Assembly (NCBI RefSeq): GCF_022788715.1
Contig: NZ_CP085168.1
Coordinates: forward strand, 272,545 to 336,544
Length of the DNA stretch: 64,000 nucleotides
Source of the DNA: Sulfitobacter sp. DSM 110093
GTDB taxonomy: Bacteria > Pseudomonadota > Alphaproteobacteria > Rhodobacterales > Rhodobacteraceae
Reading direction: 5' to 3'
The notes below the pieces were generated by a model. It ran no database searches and was not told the DNA's origin. It saw only the letters and a program-made list of their open reading frames with translations. Below are positions 54,395 through 63,342 of the stretch, piece by piece. Numbering within the stretch: position 1 is the first letter of the stretch; every line of letters starts with the position of its first letter. The translations under genes were made by a program, and so were the position numbers.

Positions 54395-55420
54395 TCAGAT
54401 ATTGCCGCTTAAGCCTCCCAACTTGTGGGCAATTGCTTGTGCTTCGATCGCCAGCCGCATGACCGTTACGGTTCTGTGCTGCGGACAGGACGTTTCGGTT
54501 CGGTGTTCAATGTCGTACACCAAGTTCGCAAAGTAGGGCGTGCCGGCGCGGCTTGCGCCAATGCGCTCGCATGTGGTGCCATTGACAAGAAACACGTGGT
54601 CGGTGCCGGGCTGGCCAGCGATATCCATGTATTTGCGGACCTCAATGAAACCTTCGGTTCCGGTAAGGATCAACCGCCCGTCGCCCCAGTTGGGCGCGGC
54701 ATCCGGCGTGAACCAGTCAAGGCGCACATAACCTTGAACATCGCCTGCGCTCAGGTTCATCTCGCCGAAATCTTGAAACGCCGGGTGGTCTGGCGTGGCC
54801 ATGTTGCCGACAGTCGCGCGCGTCACCTCGCAGGTGTCGGCGCGGGCAAAATGCAGAAACTGGTCGATCTGATGGGTGCCAATGTCACCCAAAAGACCCC
54901 CGTATTCCGACGGCTCCCAAAACCAATCCGGCCGCGTCTGTGCATTCAACCGGTGCGGGCCCTGTGACAGGACATGAACCAGCTTGCCGATCCGCCCTTC
55001 GCCTAATAGCTGATCGGCCAGGGTGGTGGCGGGCACCTCGAAACGTTCAGAGAAATTGACAGACCAGATGCGGCCCGTCTGTTCGATGGTCGCTTCGATC
55101 TGAGACAGCTCGTCGAGCGTAAGACAGCCGGGTTTGTCCAGCATCACGTCCTTGCCGTGCTGCATGGCGGCAAGAGACAAACGCGCGCGTTCAGCGGGCG
55201 GCGCGGCGATCAGCACCAAATCAATGCTTTTGTCATTCAAAATGGTGTCGAGGTCTGCGGCACGCGGGACATTCGGAAAGCGTTTTATGAACCCTGCGAT
55301 TGGCTGCGGGTTGCCGTCGGTCCAAAAGCCGGCAAAATCGCAACCGGCATCAATCATGCCCTGCGACATGCCATAGATGTGCCGGTGATCCAGGCCAAGT
55401 GCGGCGAAGCGGATGCTCAT
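54395..55420 (-). CDS. Gfo/Idh/MocA-family oxidoreductase 1
   Basis: A 341-residue NAD(P)-dependent sugar-type oxidoreductase. The nucleotide-binding part has MSIRFAALGLDHRHIYGMSQ, DLVLIAAPPAERARLSLAAM and the catalytic-lysine motif HGKDVMLDKPGCLTLDEL. The substrate domain includes GGLLGDIGTHQIDQFLHFA, with the histidine-aspartate pair of the family. It overlaps the next oxidoreductase gene by 4 bases. In this operon it may oxidise or epimerise an unusual uronate before UxaC/UxuB (inference). Confidence 0.88.
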   Translation of the reverse strand: MSIRFAALGLDHRHIYGMSQGMIDAGCDFAGFWTDGNPQPIAGFIKRFPNVPRAADLDTILNDKSIDLVLIAAPPAERARLSLAAMQHGKDVMLDKPGCLTLDELSQIEATIEQTGRIWSVNFSERFEVPATTLADQLLGEGRIGKLVHVLSQGPHRLNAQTRPDWFWEPSEYGGLLGDIGTHQIDQFLHFARADTCEVTRATVGNMATPDHPAFQDFGEMNLSAGDVQGYVRLDWFTPDAAPNWGDGRLILTGTEGFIEVRKYMDIAGQPGTDHVFLVNGTTCERIGASRAGTPYFANLVYDIEHRTETSCPQHRTVTVMRLAIEAQAIAHKLGGLSGNI

Positions 55421-56451
55421 GCCTCGACCTCGACCTGCGCAACAGAACCACTGCGGGCCGAGCGTTCAATAGCGTAAATCAGACGGTGCACGTGAAGCGC
55501 CTCGCGGCCAGTGATGCGAGGGGGGCGCCCTTGTCGTAGCGCCTCTGCGAAATCGGCAATCAAATCACGGTGCCAGTCGCACGGGAAATCCATCGGATCA
55601 CTGCCGCCGCCCGTTCCGGTGACTTCGCCGACCGTTTCGGTGCGCCCATCACGCCAGTGAACGACAAGCTCTCCGGCGGTTAATTGTAACGAGGCATGTT
55701 CACAATCAAGTATCAATGTCTCGGCATCGCCCGGAAACGCCGATGTCGTCGCCACCACCGAGCCGATTGCGCCGCTTTCAAACCGCAACCCGGCCGTGGC
55801 GAAATCTTCGGCCTCCATCCGGTGCAGATCAGTTGTGGCCGTCATTGCCGAAACTTCGCTTACCGGTCCGGTCAGGCTTAGCATAAGATCCAGCACATGG
55901 ATCGCTTGGGTCAGCAGCACACCGCCGCCGTCCACATCATAACGCCCTCGTCCGGGTTGGTCATAATAGGTCTGATCGCGCCACCACGGCAGCGTGACGC
56001 GCACCATGTTCACGCGCCCGGCCTTGCCGCTTGCGATCAGGGCGCTTAATGCTTCTGCGCCCGCGCGGAACCGGTGTTGCAGAACCAATCCGAGCGGCAC
56101 GCCAGCCGTTTCGCAAAGCTCCACGATCTTGGTTGCGCGGGCCAGATCCCGCTCGACCGGTTTTTCCGTCAGAATCGCCTTTCCCGCCTGCGCCAAGGCC
56201 GCGACACTTTCGGTCCTGCCGTTGGGGGGCGTGATCAAGATCGCGCCATCCGCATCGCTTGCGGCGATGTCTGCAAGGCTGTCGAAAGCGGGCCATCCCG
56301 AAGCCTGAGAAACCTGCGCGCGTCGCTCGGGCGAGCGGGCATAAACGCCGAGAACTTCAACGCCGGGTGCCAGTTGCTTTAATGCGGCAAGGTGCGGCTT
56401 TGAAGCCATGCCGAGCCCAATGACGACAAGTTTAATAGGGGGGTTAGACAT
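55417..56451 (-). CDS. Gfo/Idh/MocA-family oxidoreductase 2
   Basis: About 344 residues from MSNPPIKLVVIGLGMASKPH; ATG 56451 is preferred because AGAGG lies 6 bases before it, inside the end of uxuB. Motifs: ADGAILITPPNGRTESVAAL, KAILTEKPVERDLARATKIV (catalytic Lys in EKP), and DVDGGGVLLTQAIHVLDLML with the conserved His-x-x-D. It differs from the neighbouring paralogue, which suggests two distinct redox steps or a coupled oxidation-reduction on one substrate. Confidence 0.88.
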   Translation of the reverse strand: MSNPPIKLVVIGLGMASKPHLAALKQLAPGVEVLGVYARSPERRAQVSQASGWPAFDSLADIAASDADGAILITPPNGRTESVAALAQAGKAILTEKPVERDLARATKIVELCETAGVPLGLVLQHRFRAGAEALSALIASGKAGRVNMVRVTLPWWRDQTYYDQPGRGRYDVDGGGVLLTQAIHVLDLMLSLTGPVSEVSAMTATTDLHRMEAEDFATAGLRFESGAIGSVVATTSAFPGDAETLILDCEHASLQLTAGELVVHWRDGRTETVGEVTGTGGGSDPMDFPCDWHRDLIADFAEALRQGRPPRITGREALHVHRLIYAIERSARSGSVAQVEVEA

Positions 56452-57748
56452 GGGCATCCTCTTTCGTTGTAGCCATCAAACCGTGTTGCGTAATTGCCAG
56501 AAGATAAGCGGCCGTCTTCGCGCGAAAGTCCGGATCGGCAGCAAGCGCGGCCGGTAGCAGATCAGGCAACGCAAAAAGGGCATCAACCCGGTCTTTTGGA
56601 TGACTGGGAAGGGCTGCCAATTCGGCTTCGCGTGGGTCCCGAAGTGCGTAGGCATCACCCGCATCGGTGCGACCGCCAAGGTAGTGCAACCAACATGCTG
56701 TCGCAAAAGAGAAAGGCGTGACGTCCTGTCCCCGTCGCACCGCATCCTGAGCCGGCGCAAACATGCGCTGCGGCATTTTTTGGCTTCCGTCCATCGCGAT
56801 TTGATACGTCTTGTGCGCAATGTGGGGATTGCGAAAACGGGTCAGCAATTGATCACGGTAAGCGCTTGGATTTAGGCCCGTGCCGGGATCAAGCGTGGCT
56901 GCGGCCGCATCCATGTGACGGGCGACAAGCGCAGCAAGGGCAGGATCGGCCATAACATCGCGAACATATACCTTTCCTGTCAGATGGCCGCAGTAGGCCA
57001 ACATCGAATGGGCACCGTTCAGCATACGCAGCTTCATCTGCTCGTAAGGTGCGACATCTGGCACCAGTTCCGCACCCGCATGTTCCCAATCCGGGCGACC
57101 AGCGGCAAAATTATCTTCAATCACCCACTGGCTGAACGCTTCTGTTTCGACGGGAATTTCGTCAGCCCACCCCGCTTGCTCGGCCACTTCGGCGCGCAAT
57201 TCAGCCGTGGTGGCGGGTGTGATACGGTCCACCATCGTAGACGGGAAACGCACATGCGCGGCGATCCAGTCCGCAAGGTCGGACGGTGCGGCACCTGTCA
57301 CCGCTTTTTGCAACACCGCACCGTTGTCAGTAAGGTTGTCGCAAGACAAAAGTGTGACCCCGGGCCGCCCTGCGTCTTTGCGCATTTGCAAAGCTTGGAC
57401 CAACAACGTGATGGCACTGCTGGCATCGAAAGGGGGGGCATACCCTTTTTCTGTGATGGTCAGGCTGATGATCCGTGTGTCAGCTTGCGTCAGCGCATCT
57501 AGGACGGGTCCGCGCCCATTTGCGATAGCGAGCGCTTTGGACATGGCGGTGACTTGGCGATATTCAATGCCATCCGTCCCGCGTGTCACCAGCGTGTAGC
57601 GTCCATTCTGTTTGATCAGGGCGTCGGCGAAATCCGCGCTTCTTAGGCTTACGCCTGTGATTTGCCATCCATCCGCGGCATCTTCGGTATAAATCGCCTG
57701 ATGGGCACGGTGAAACGCGCCGGGGCCGATGTGAACGATACGTGTCAT
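56444..57748 (-). CDS. uxuB: Fructuronate reductase-like mannitol dehydrogenase family protein
   Basis: A 434-residue long-chain polyol dehydrogenase. The real start is ATG 57748 (MTRIVHIGPGAFHRAHQAIY), overlapping the uxuA stop. The family signature is HIGPGAFHRAHQA near the N-terminus, then the FPSTMVDRITPATT segment and KLRMLNGAHSMLAYCGHLTG with the catalytic lysine region. It reduces fructuronate to mannonate with NADH; tagaturonate reduction is an alternative. Gene order with uxaC and uxuA supports glucuronate use. Confidence 0.88.
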   Translation of the reverse strand: MTRIVHIGPGAFHRAHQAIYTEDAADGWQITGVSLRSADFADALIKQNGRYTLVTRGTDGIEYRQVTAMSKALAIANGRGPVLDALTQADTRIISLTITEKGYAPPFDASSAITLLVQALQMRKDAGRPGVTLLSCDNLTDNGAVLQKAVTGAAPSDLADWIAAHVRFPSTMVDRITPATTAELRAEVAEQAGWADEIPVETEAFSQWVIEDNFAAGRPDWEHAGAELVPDVAPYEQMKLRMLNGAHSMLAYCGHLTGKVYVRDVMADPALAALVARHMDAAAATLDPGTGLNPSAYRDQLLTRFRNPHIAHKTYQIAMDGSQKMPQRMFAPAQDAVRRGQDVTPFSFATACWLHYLGGRTDAGDAYALRDPREAELAALPSHPKDRVDALFALPDLLPAALAADPDFRAKTAAYLLAITQHGLMATTKEDAHV

Positions 57749-58950
57749 TGTAAATCCCCCCCAAGGGCGGCGATGACGCCCCTTAACTCGGCCAATCCGC
57801 GCAGGCGCCCGACCAGCGGATAGCCTGGCTGTTGCTTGCGGTGCATATCGATTGCCATGGCATGGCCGTGATCGGGGCGCATGGGAATCGACCAGTCGCT
57901 CCGCTCCGCCCCCTTGCGCTGCTTTTCTTCGGCAATGACGGCCTGCAACAGCGCAACCATGTCCGTACTGCCTTCCAGATGTGCCGCCTCGTGGAACGAT
58001 CCGGGAAAACGTGTTTCTTCGCGGGTGACATTGCGTAAATGCAAAAAGTGCACCTTGTCGCCCAAACGTTCCATCATCCCCGGCAAATCGACATCCGGGT
58101 TCACACCAAGCGAGCCAGAACATAGCGTAATACCGTTGGAAGGACTATCCACCGCGCCGGTGAGGCGCAGATAGTCACCTTCTGTTGACACCACCCGTGG
58201 CAATCCAAGAAGTGGGAACGGTGGATCATCAGGATGGCAGCAAAGCCGGATTCCAAGAGCTTCGGCAACCGGAACGACCTCTTCCAGAAAGGCAGTTAGG
58301 TTGGCGCGAAGCTGGTCAGAAGATAGCGTTCCATAGCTGCGCAGTAGCGTGTGAAAATCGTCAAAGCTGAGTTCTTGATTGGCCCCCGGCAACCCCATCG
58401 TGATATTGGCGGCCAAACGGCGGTGATCTTTATCACTCATCTGCTGGTAGCGGGCGCGCGCAGCTTCGACGACAGCTTCCGGGAAACCTTCCGCAGCGCC
58501 ATGACGCGCCAGAACAAAGATATCAAAGGCGGCAAAGTCTATCCAATCGAACCGCATACAATTCGCACCTGTCGGGGTGACATGCGCAGGATCGGTGCGG
58601 GTCCAGTCAAGAACGGGCATGAAGTTATAGCAAACGACCTGCAAACCGCTTTTGGCAAGGTTCTTTAGGCTGTCTTTGTAGGCCTGAATGTGCGCCCGCC
58701 AGTCGCCGCTTTGCTTCTTAATCTCTTCGGATACCGGCAGGCTTTCCACAACGTCCCACGCCAGCCGCGAAGGCGATCCATCACTTCGCCGTGCCACTTC
58801 GGCCTGACGTTTGCCGATCTCTTCAACGCTCCAAACGGCACCATTGGGAATATGATGCAATGCCGTGACAATACCCGTCGCCCCCGCTTGCTCGACTTCC
58901 TCGATTGCAATTGCATCTGCTGGTCCGAACCAACGCCATGTCTGTTTCAT
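57745..58950 (-). CDS. uxuA: Mannonate dehydratase
   Basis: A 401-residue TIM-barrel enzyme, start ATG 58950. UxuA features: MKQTWRWFGPADAIAIEEVE, TGIVTALHHIPNGAVWSVEE, VVCYNFMPVLDWTRTD, RLCCHPDDPPFPLLGLPRVV (metal ligands) and LCSGSLGVNPDVDLPGMMER, with FLHLRNVTREE and PMRPDHGHAMAID near the end. It dehydrates mannonate to 2-keto-3-deoxygluconate, which KdgK at 50297 phosphorylates. It overlaps both neighbours by 4 bases. Confidence 0.95.
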   Translation of the reverse strand: MKQTWRWFGPADAIAIEEVEQAGATGIVTALHHIPNGAVWSVEEIGKRQAEVARRSDGSPSRLAWDVVESLPVSEEIKKQSGDWRAHIQAYKDSLKNLAKSGLQVVCYNFMPVLDWTRTDPAHVTPTGANCMRFDWIDFAAFDIFVLARHGAAEGFPEAVVEAARARYQQMSDKDHRRLAANITMGLPGANQELSFDDFHTLLRSYGTLSSDQLRANLTAFLEEVVPVAEALGIRLCCHPDDPPFPLLGLPRVVSTEGDYLRLTGAVDSPSNGITLCSGSLGVNPDVDLPGMMERLGDKVHFLHLRNVTREETRFPGSFHEAAHLEGSTDMVALLQAVIAEEKQRKGAERSDWSIPMRPDHGHAMAIDMHRKQQPGYPLVGRLRGLAELRGVIAALGGDLQ

Positions 58951-60359
58951 ATGCGCGCCTCATAGCCATAGGCCCGGCGCGGCAGGTTGTATGTCAGATC
59001 CTTTGCGACGATCGCGGCTTCATCTTCGGGCAGCCGATGCTCGACCACTTGTTTGGCAAGAAAAGCGCAATCGACCCTGCGGGCCATGTCATGGCGCGCC
59101 GCGATCGCAGACAGGGCGCGGGTGTCATCGTTGAAACCCACGGTGTTGTAATAACCCGCAGTTTCGGTTGTTACCTCGCGGTAGCGCATCATGCCGTCCG
59201 GGCTGTCGAAAAACCACCATGCCGGGCCAAGGCGCAAACAGGGATAAGCCGCGGCCAAGGGTGCCAGCTCGCGACCATAGGCGGTTTCATCCAACGTAAA
59301 CAGGATCACCGTCAGCCGTGGGTCATGCCCATGCGCGTTCAACAGCGGACGCAGGGCCTCGACAAAGTCGGTTGGGCCGGGAATGTCGAACCCTCTATCC
59401 GCGCCGTGCCGATTAAAGACCATACTGCTGTGGTTGCGGCGCGACCCGGAATGAATTTGCATCACAAGTCCGTCTTCCAGGCTCATCCGCGCCATCTCGG
59501 TCAGCATCTGCGCGCGGAAAAGCTCTTTGTCTTCAGCGCTTGCGCCAGCTTTCAAAACCCGGCCAAGCAAAGCTCTGCAGTCATCAACAGGCAGGTCGGC
59601 AGTTCGCGCGGTTGGGTGCCCATGGTCCGTCGCCGTAGTGCCCAATGAAATGAAATACTGACGCCGCTGGCGATGTGCCGCAAGAAAGCCCGCCCATGTA
59701 CTGGTGTCCTCACCCGTCAATGCACCCAGCTTTGCAATATGTTCGTGGAACCCATCGGAATCGGGATTGGTCACCTGATCCGGCCGATAGGTCGGGACGA
59801 CGTTGCCCTGCCAATCGCTATCGCGAATAGTCTGGTGGTGCCGCAAGTCATCGAGACAGGCGTCTGTCGTTGCCAAAACCTCGATCCCGAATTTTTCATA
59901 CAAAGCGCGCGGGCGACACGCATCGCCCGCAAGTGCCTCGGCAATTTTGTCAAACGTCTGATCCGCGATCTGGGAGTTCAGCGGCCCTTCGATCCCGAAA
60001 AGCGTTTCCAGCGTATAGTCCATCCAGTGCCGCACGGGGGTGGATCGAAACAAATGGTAGTTCTGGGCAAACCGCCGCCAAATAGCACGGCTGTCGGTTT
60101 CAATCGGCGTGCCATCACGCGTAGGCACACCAAGCTCGGCATGGGTCACCCCTTGGCTTACCAGCATACGCACCACATAGTGGTCCGGCACAATAAGCAG
60201 CTGAGCGGGATCGCGAAACGCATCGTTTTCGGCAAACCAGGCAGGTTCGGTATGCCCATGCGGGCAAATCAGCGGCAGGCGCTCTACCTGCGCAAACAAC
60301 CGCCGCGCCACGTTCCGCGACGCTGTATCGGCCGGGAAAAAGCGATCAGGATGCAGCAT
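58947..60359 (-). CDS. uxaC: Uronate isomerase (glucuronate/galacturonate isomerase)
   Basis: A 470-residue amidohydrolase-fold enzyme of normal UxaC length. Visible are RLPLICPHGHTEPAWFAEND with the His-x-His metal site, RMLVSQGVTHAELGVP, FRSTPVRHWMDYTLETLFGI, and near the end AGYYNTVGFNDDTRALSAIA with the conserved Asp, and HDMARRVDCAFLAKQVVEHR. It converts glucuronate to fructuronate and galacturonate to tagaturonate, the entry step of the pathway. It overlaps the GntR gene by 14 bases. Confidence 0.95.
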   Translation of the reverse strand: MLHPDRFFPADTASRNVARRLFAQVERLPLICPHGHTEPAWFAENDAFRDPAQLLIVPDHYVVRMLVSQGVTHAELGVPTRDGTPIETDSRAIWRRFAQNYHLFRSTPVRHWMDYTLETLFGIEGPLNSQIADQTFDKIAEALAGDACRPRALYEKFGIEVLATTDACLDDLRHHQTIRDSDWQGNVVPTYRPDQVTNPDSDGFHEHIAKLGALTGEDTSTWAGFLAAHRQRRQYFISLGTTATDHGHPTARTADLPVDDCRALLGRVLKAGASAEDKELFRAQMLTEMARMSLEDGLVMQIHSGSRRNHSSMVFNRHGADRGFDIPGPTDFVEALRPLLNAHGHDPRLTVILFTLDETAYGRELAPLAAAYPCLRLGPAWWFFDSPDGMMRYREVTTETAGYYNTVGFNDDTRALSAIAARHDMARRVDCAFLAKQVVEHRLPEDEAAIVAKDLTYNLPRRAYGYEARI

Positions 60360-61047
60360 TTAGGGCCTCCATGGCAGAGTTGATATGTTTTGATACCAGC
60401 GCCTTGGACAGTTCTACGTCACCGGCCTTAATCGCATCCAAAAGGGCAATGTGTTCGCTGAATGCGACATTGATCCGCTGCGGCAAATGCCCCGTCAACA
60501 TGATCCGGGCCCGATCCGTATGTGACTTCACAGAGTGGGCCAACCGCCAGGCCGCGGGCAGGCCGGCAAGATTGGCTAGCTCGGCATGAAAGCGTTCATC
60601 TTGGCGGAAAAATTCAATGTGATCGCCGTGACCGACTGCGACGCTTTGCAAGGCTATGATCGCATCCAGAGAACGCAAGCATGGCGGGGCGTCCGCAAGT
60701 AAGGCAACAACCTGACGCTCCAGTGCGCGGCGGATAATGATACCCTCTCGCACCCGAGTGTCGTCAATCGCAGTGACCGTCGTTCCAGATTTGGGCCGAG
60801 CCTCAATGAGCCCATCCTCAATAAGACGCTGATAAGCTTCCCGCACTGGCGTTCGGCTAACGCCCAAAGCCTGTCCCACCTCCAATTCATAGATTGGATC
60901 GCCCGGTTGAAACATCTCAAGAATAATAGCCAAGCGCAGCAAATCGTAGATTTGCGGCCCCAACGGGTGCGATCGTTCGATCAAACCGAGCGAGGCCCAA
61001 TCGATTCGAGTTGCAACACTGTTAACTGCGGCGATCTTTCGGTTCAT
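60346..61047 (-). CDS. GntR-family (FadR subfamily) regulator of the uronate operon
   Basis: About 233 residues from MNRKIAAVNSVATRIDWASL, with GGGGGAG 7 bases before ATG 61047. The winged helix is in LGPQIYDLLRLAIILEMFQP and GQALGVSRTPVREAYQRLIE. The all-helical FCD domain follows, with EFFRQDERFHAELANLAGLP and SEHIALLDAIKAGDVELSKA histidines that bind metal and a carboxylate effector. As first gene of the operon it is probably autoregulated through the double palindrome at 61070-61089 and released by a uronate intermediate. Confidence 0.92.
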   Translation of the reverse strand: MNRKIAAVNSVATRIDWASLGLIERSHPLGPQIYDLLRLAIILEMFQPGDPIYELEVGQALGVSRTPVREAYQRLIEDGLIEARPKSGTTVTAIDDTRVREGIIIRRALERQVVALLADAPPCLRSLDAIIALQSVAVGHGDHIEFFRQDERFHAELANLAGLPAAWRLAHSVKSHTDRARIMLTGHLPQRINVAFSEHIALLDAIKAGDVELSKALVSKHINSAMEALNAAS

Positions 61048-61066
61048 TGCTCTCCCCCTATCATGA

Positions 61067-61095
61067 ATTCTTGCATGCAAGTATACTTGAGTCAA
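61067..61095 (-). promoter_or_regulatory. Uronate operon promoter with overlapping palindromic operators
   Basis: On the minus strand a -35 box TTGACT (61095-61090) and a -10-like box AAGAAT (61072-61067) are separated by exactly 17 bases. The spacer contains two perfect 12-base palindromes that share CAAG: CAAGTATACTTG (61078-61089) and CTTGCATGCAAG (61070-61081). A dimeric GntR repressor bound here would block polymerase. The GntR ATG is 20 bases downstream of the -10 box. Confidence 0.72.
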
Positions 61096-61810
61096 ATGGT
61101 GAAATTTTCTCTGTCAGAATGGCAGTTTCTCGATGAGTGCTGAGGGTGTTGTCACGTTAATGGGCCTGAGGTTGCTGGTTTATTGATCTTTGCGTAGGCG
61201 GTGTCGATGCAAACAGAGAAAATCAGCTACAAGCGCCACCGCTTTCCGCCCCAGATCATTGCTCATGTTGTCTGGCTCTACGCCCGGTTCAACTTGAGCC
61301 TGCGCGAGGTCGAGGAACTGATGTTGGAAAGGGGCGTGGAAGTTTCGTATGAAACGATCCGGCGCTGGACCGTTAAGTTTGGCCCTTTGATCGCCCACGT
61401 TCTGCGGCGGCGGCAGCCTCGCGCTGGTGATGTCTGGCATCTGGACGAAGTTGTGGTGAAGATTACTGGCCGGTCATACTGGCTGTGGCGAGCGGTCGAT
61501 CAACACGGCGTCGTTCTTGAGGAAGTCCTACAATCGAGGCGAGACAAGCGCGCGGCAAAGCGGCTTTTGATCAAGCTGATGAAACGTTGGGGTTTCGTAC
61601 CCAAAAGGATCATTACGGACAAACTGCGATCCTATGGTGCTGCCAAGCGTGAGGTCGCGCCTGGCCTTGATCATTGGTCACACAAGGGGCTGAATAACCG
61701 CGCAGAGAACAGCCATTTGCCTTTCCGAAAACGAGAGCGAGTAATGCGAGAGTGTCCTATCTTCTGTGTAACTGGGATCTGGTCCATGCTTCCTGAGAGG
61801 AGCAAAGACT

Positions 61811-63065
61811 ATGACTATTTCCAAGGAACTGTTGGACGAGCTGCTGAAGGGCTGCGAGCGGCCTGAAGATCTGCTTGGCGATGCCGGGCTAATGAAAGAG
61901 CTCAAGATCAAGCTGATGGAACGGATGCTCGGGGCTGAGCTGACTGCACATCTGGGCTATGAAGACGGCAAGGATGCCCCGCCTGATCAGGCCAACCGTC
62001 GCAACGGCTCATCTGCTAAAAAATTGAAGGGGCAAGACGGCGAACTGCCTATCACTGTGCCGCGGGACCGGGACGGCAGCTTCGAGCCTGAACTGGTGAA
62101 GAAGGGACAGACCCGCATTGATGGGATGGATGACAAGATTATCGGGCTTTACGCCGCCGGTCTGACGGTCCGCGACATCCGTGCTCATCTTGAGGACGTC
62201 TATGGCCTGCAAGTCTCGCCAGACTTGATCAGCCGCGTCACTGACGCCGTGCTGGATGAGGTTCGGGAGTGGCAATCCCGGGCGCTGGACCGGATGTATC
62301 CCATCGTCATTTTTGACGCTCTACGGGTCAAGATCCGCGACGCCCCTCTCGGGACATTGCTTCGCAATGCCCTGCCGGGCAGTGGATAGCCGCATGGTCA
62401 AGAACAAAGCCGTCTACGTGGCCCTTGGTGTCAGCAGGGATGGCGTGCGCGAGGTTCTTGGTCTTTGGATCGCTGACAACGAGGGCGCCAAATTCTGGCT
62501 CTCGGTGATGACAGAGCTGAAGAACCGTGGGCTGCAAGACATCCTGATTGCGGTCGTAGACGGCCTCAAGGGCTTCCCTGATGCCATCACAGCAGCCTTT
62601 CCGGACACGGCCGTGCAAACGTGCATTGTCCATCTCGTGCGCCATTCGCTGAACTTCTGTGCTTGGAAAGATCGCAAGGAGGTGGCCGCTGATCTGCGGC
62701 GGATTTACAGCGCCCCCACAGCCGATCAAGCTGGCTTGGAGTTGGATGCCTTCGAGGAAAAATGGGCCGGTAAATATGCCTCTATCGCACCGGCCTGGCG
62801 CAGAGCTTGGCAGGAAGTAATCCCGTTCTTTGCTTTTGATCCCGCCATCCGGAAGATCATCTACACCACCAACGCAATTGAAAGCTTAAACCGCGTAATC
62901 CGCAAATCGATCAAGACGCGAGGATCGTTCCCGACCGAGGACGCAGCCACGAAGCTGATCTACTTGGCGATCCGCAACTTTGAGAAAGGCGGCCGGAATG
63001 TTCGAGAATGGTTTGCGGCCCGCAATCATTTCGCCATAATGTTCGAGGATCGCTTCAATGCGTGA
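61811..63065 (+). pseudogene. IS256-family (mutator-type) transposase, frameshifted by a 40-base insertion
   Basis: The first frame (61811 to about 62343) encodes MTISKELLDELLKGCERPED, LTAHLGYEDGKDAPPDQANR, DDKIIGLYAAGLTVRDIRAH and IVIFDALRVKIRD (first catalytic Asp). A 40-base insertion at 62344-62383 throws it out of frame. The second frame resumes with DSRMVKNKAVYVALGV and carries IAVVDGLKGFPDAI (second Asp), VQTCIVHLVRHSLNF and TTNAIESLNRVIRKSIKTRG (catalytic Glu) to 63065. Deleting the 40 bases restores one open frame of about 400 residues. Confidence 0.88.
62344..62383. repeat. 40-base palindromic insertion within the IS256-family transposase
   Basis: The segment contains two potential hairpins: CATTGC-TTC-GCAATG (62355-62369) and CTGCC-G-GGCAG (62372-62382). 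Flanking transposase codons GAC GC|G GAT AGC match family text if the 40 bases are removed. Compact paired hairpins suggest a REP-like or miniature mobile palindrome rather than random sequence. Confidence 0.65.
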
Positions 63066-63342
63066 CTGTATCTAAAACCCGCATGGGCCAGACCAGATAC
63101 ACAAAGTTCATGACACTCCCAGTAATGCAGGGCTTCCGATCACCGGGTGGATTGCAGCGCTTCGTCACTATGCAGTCCGCAACCCGTAATTGTTTCTCTG
63201 TCCCAGTCCGCCATCGTTCCGCTCTCACCATCCGCTACCACCGGCTCGAAGCATTCGAGGCGTGGAAATCTGCGGCACATGCCGCTTGACCAACGACCGG
63301 CATGCTAACCTGCAAACTCGGCGAGTTAAAGTGACAACACCC

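Larger units (their letters stand above)
61748..63120 (+). mobile_element. IS256-family insertion sequence
   Basis: 1373 bases flanked by an 8-base direct repeat AGTAATGC (61740-61747 and 63121-63128). The ends are imperfect inverted repeats: GAGAGTGTCCTATCTTCTGT at the left and GGGAGTGTCATGAACTTTGT read inward from the right. Eight- to nine-base target duplication is typical of IS256. The transposase gene is frameshifted by a 40-base insertion, so this copy is probably inactive. Confidence 0.88.
61201..63289 (+). pseudogene. IS6-family transposase split by an IS256-family insertion
   Basis: The first part (61201-61747) encodes ISYKRHRFPPQIIAHVVWLY, the DDE residues in WHLDEVVVKITG and RIITDKLRSYGAAKRE, and NRAENSHLPFRKRERVM. 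The rest (63129-63289) gives QGFRSPGGLQRFVTMQSATR, NCFSVPVRHRSALTIRYHRL and EAFEAWKSAAHAA. Joining them after removal of the IS256 element and one AGTAATGC copy restores a continuous frame of about 235 residues, the usual IS6 length. GTG 61201 or ATG 61207 is the start. Confidence 0.88.
61144..63342 (+). mobile_element. IS6-family element, interrupted by an IS256-family element
   Basis: Terminal inverted repeats GGGTGTTGTCAC (61144-61155) and GTGACAACACCC (63331-63342), perfect over 12 bases. Without the inserted 1373-base element and one target copy it would be about 820 bases, the normal IS6 size. The flanking 8-mers differ (AGTGCTGA at left, GCGCCAGA at right), so this copy is not a simple recent insertion; its right neighbour is another, truncated IS6-family gene. 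Confidence 0.85.

Noticed and set aside
58905..60383. Two long plus-strand frames (247 and 236 codons) opposite uxaC
   Set aside because: Antisense to a clear uxaC gene; composition effect.
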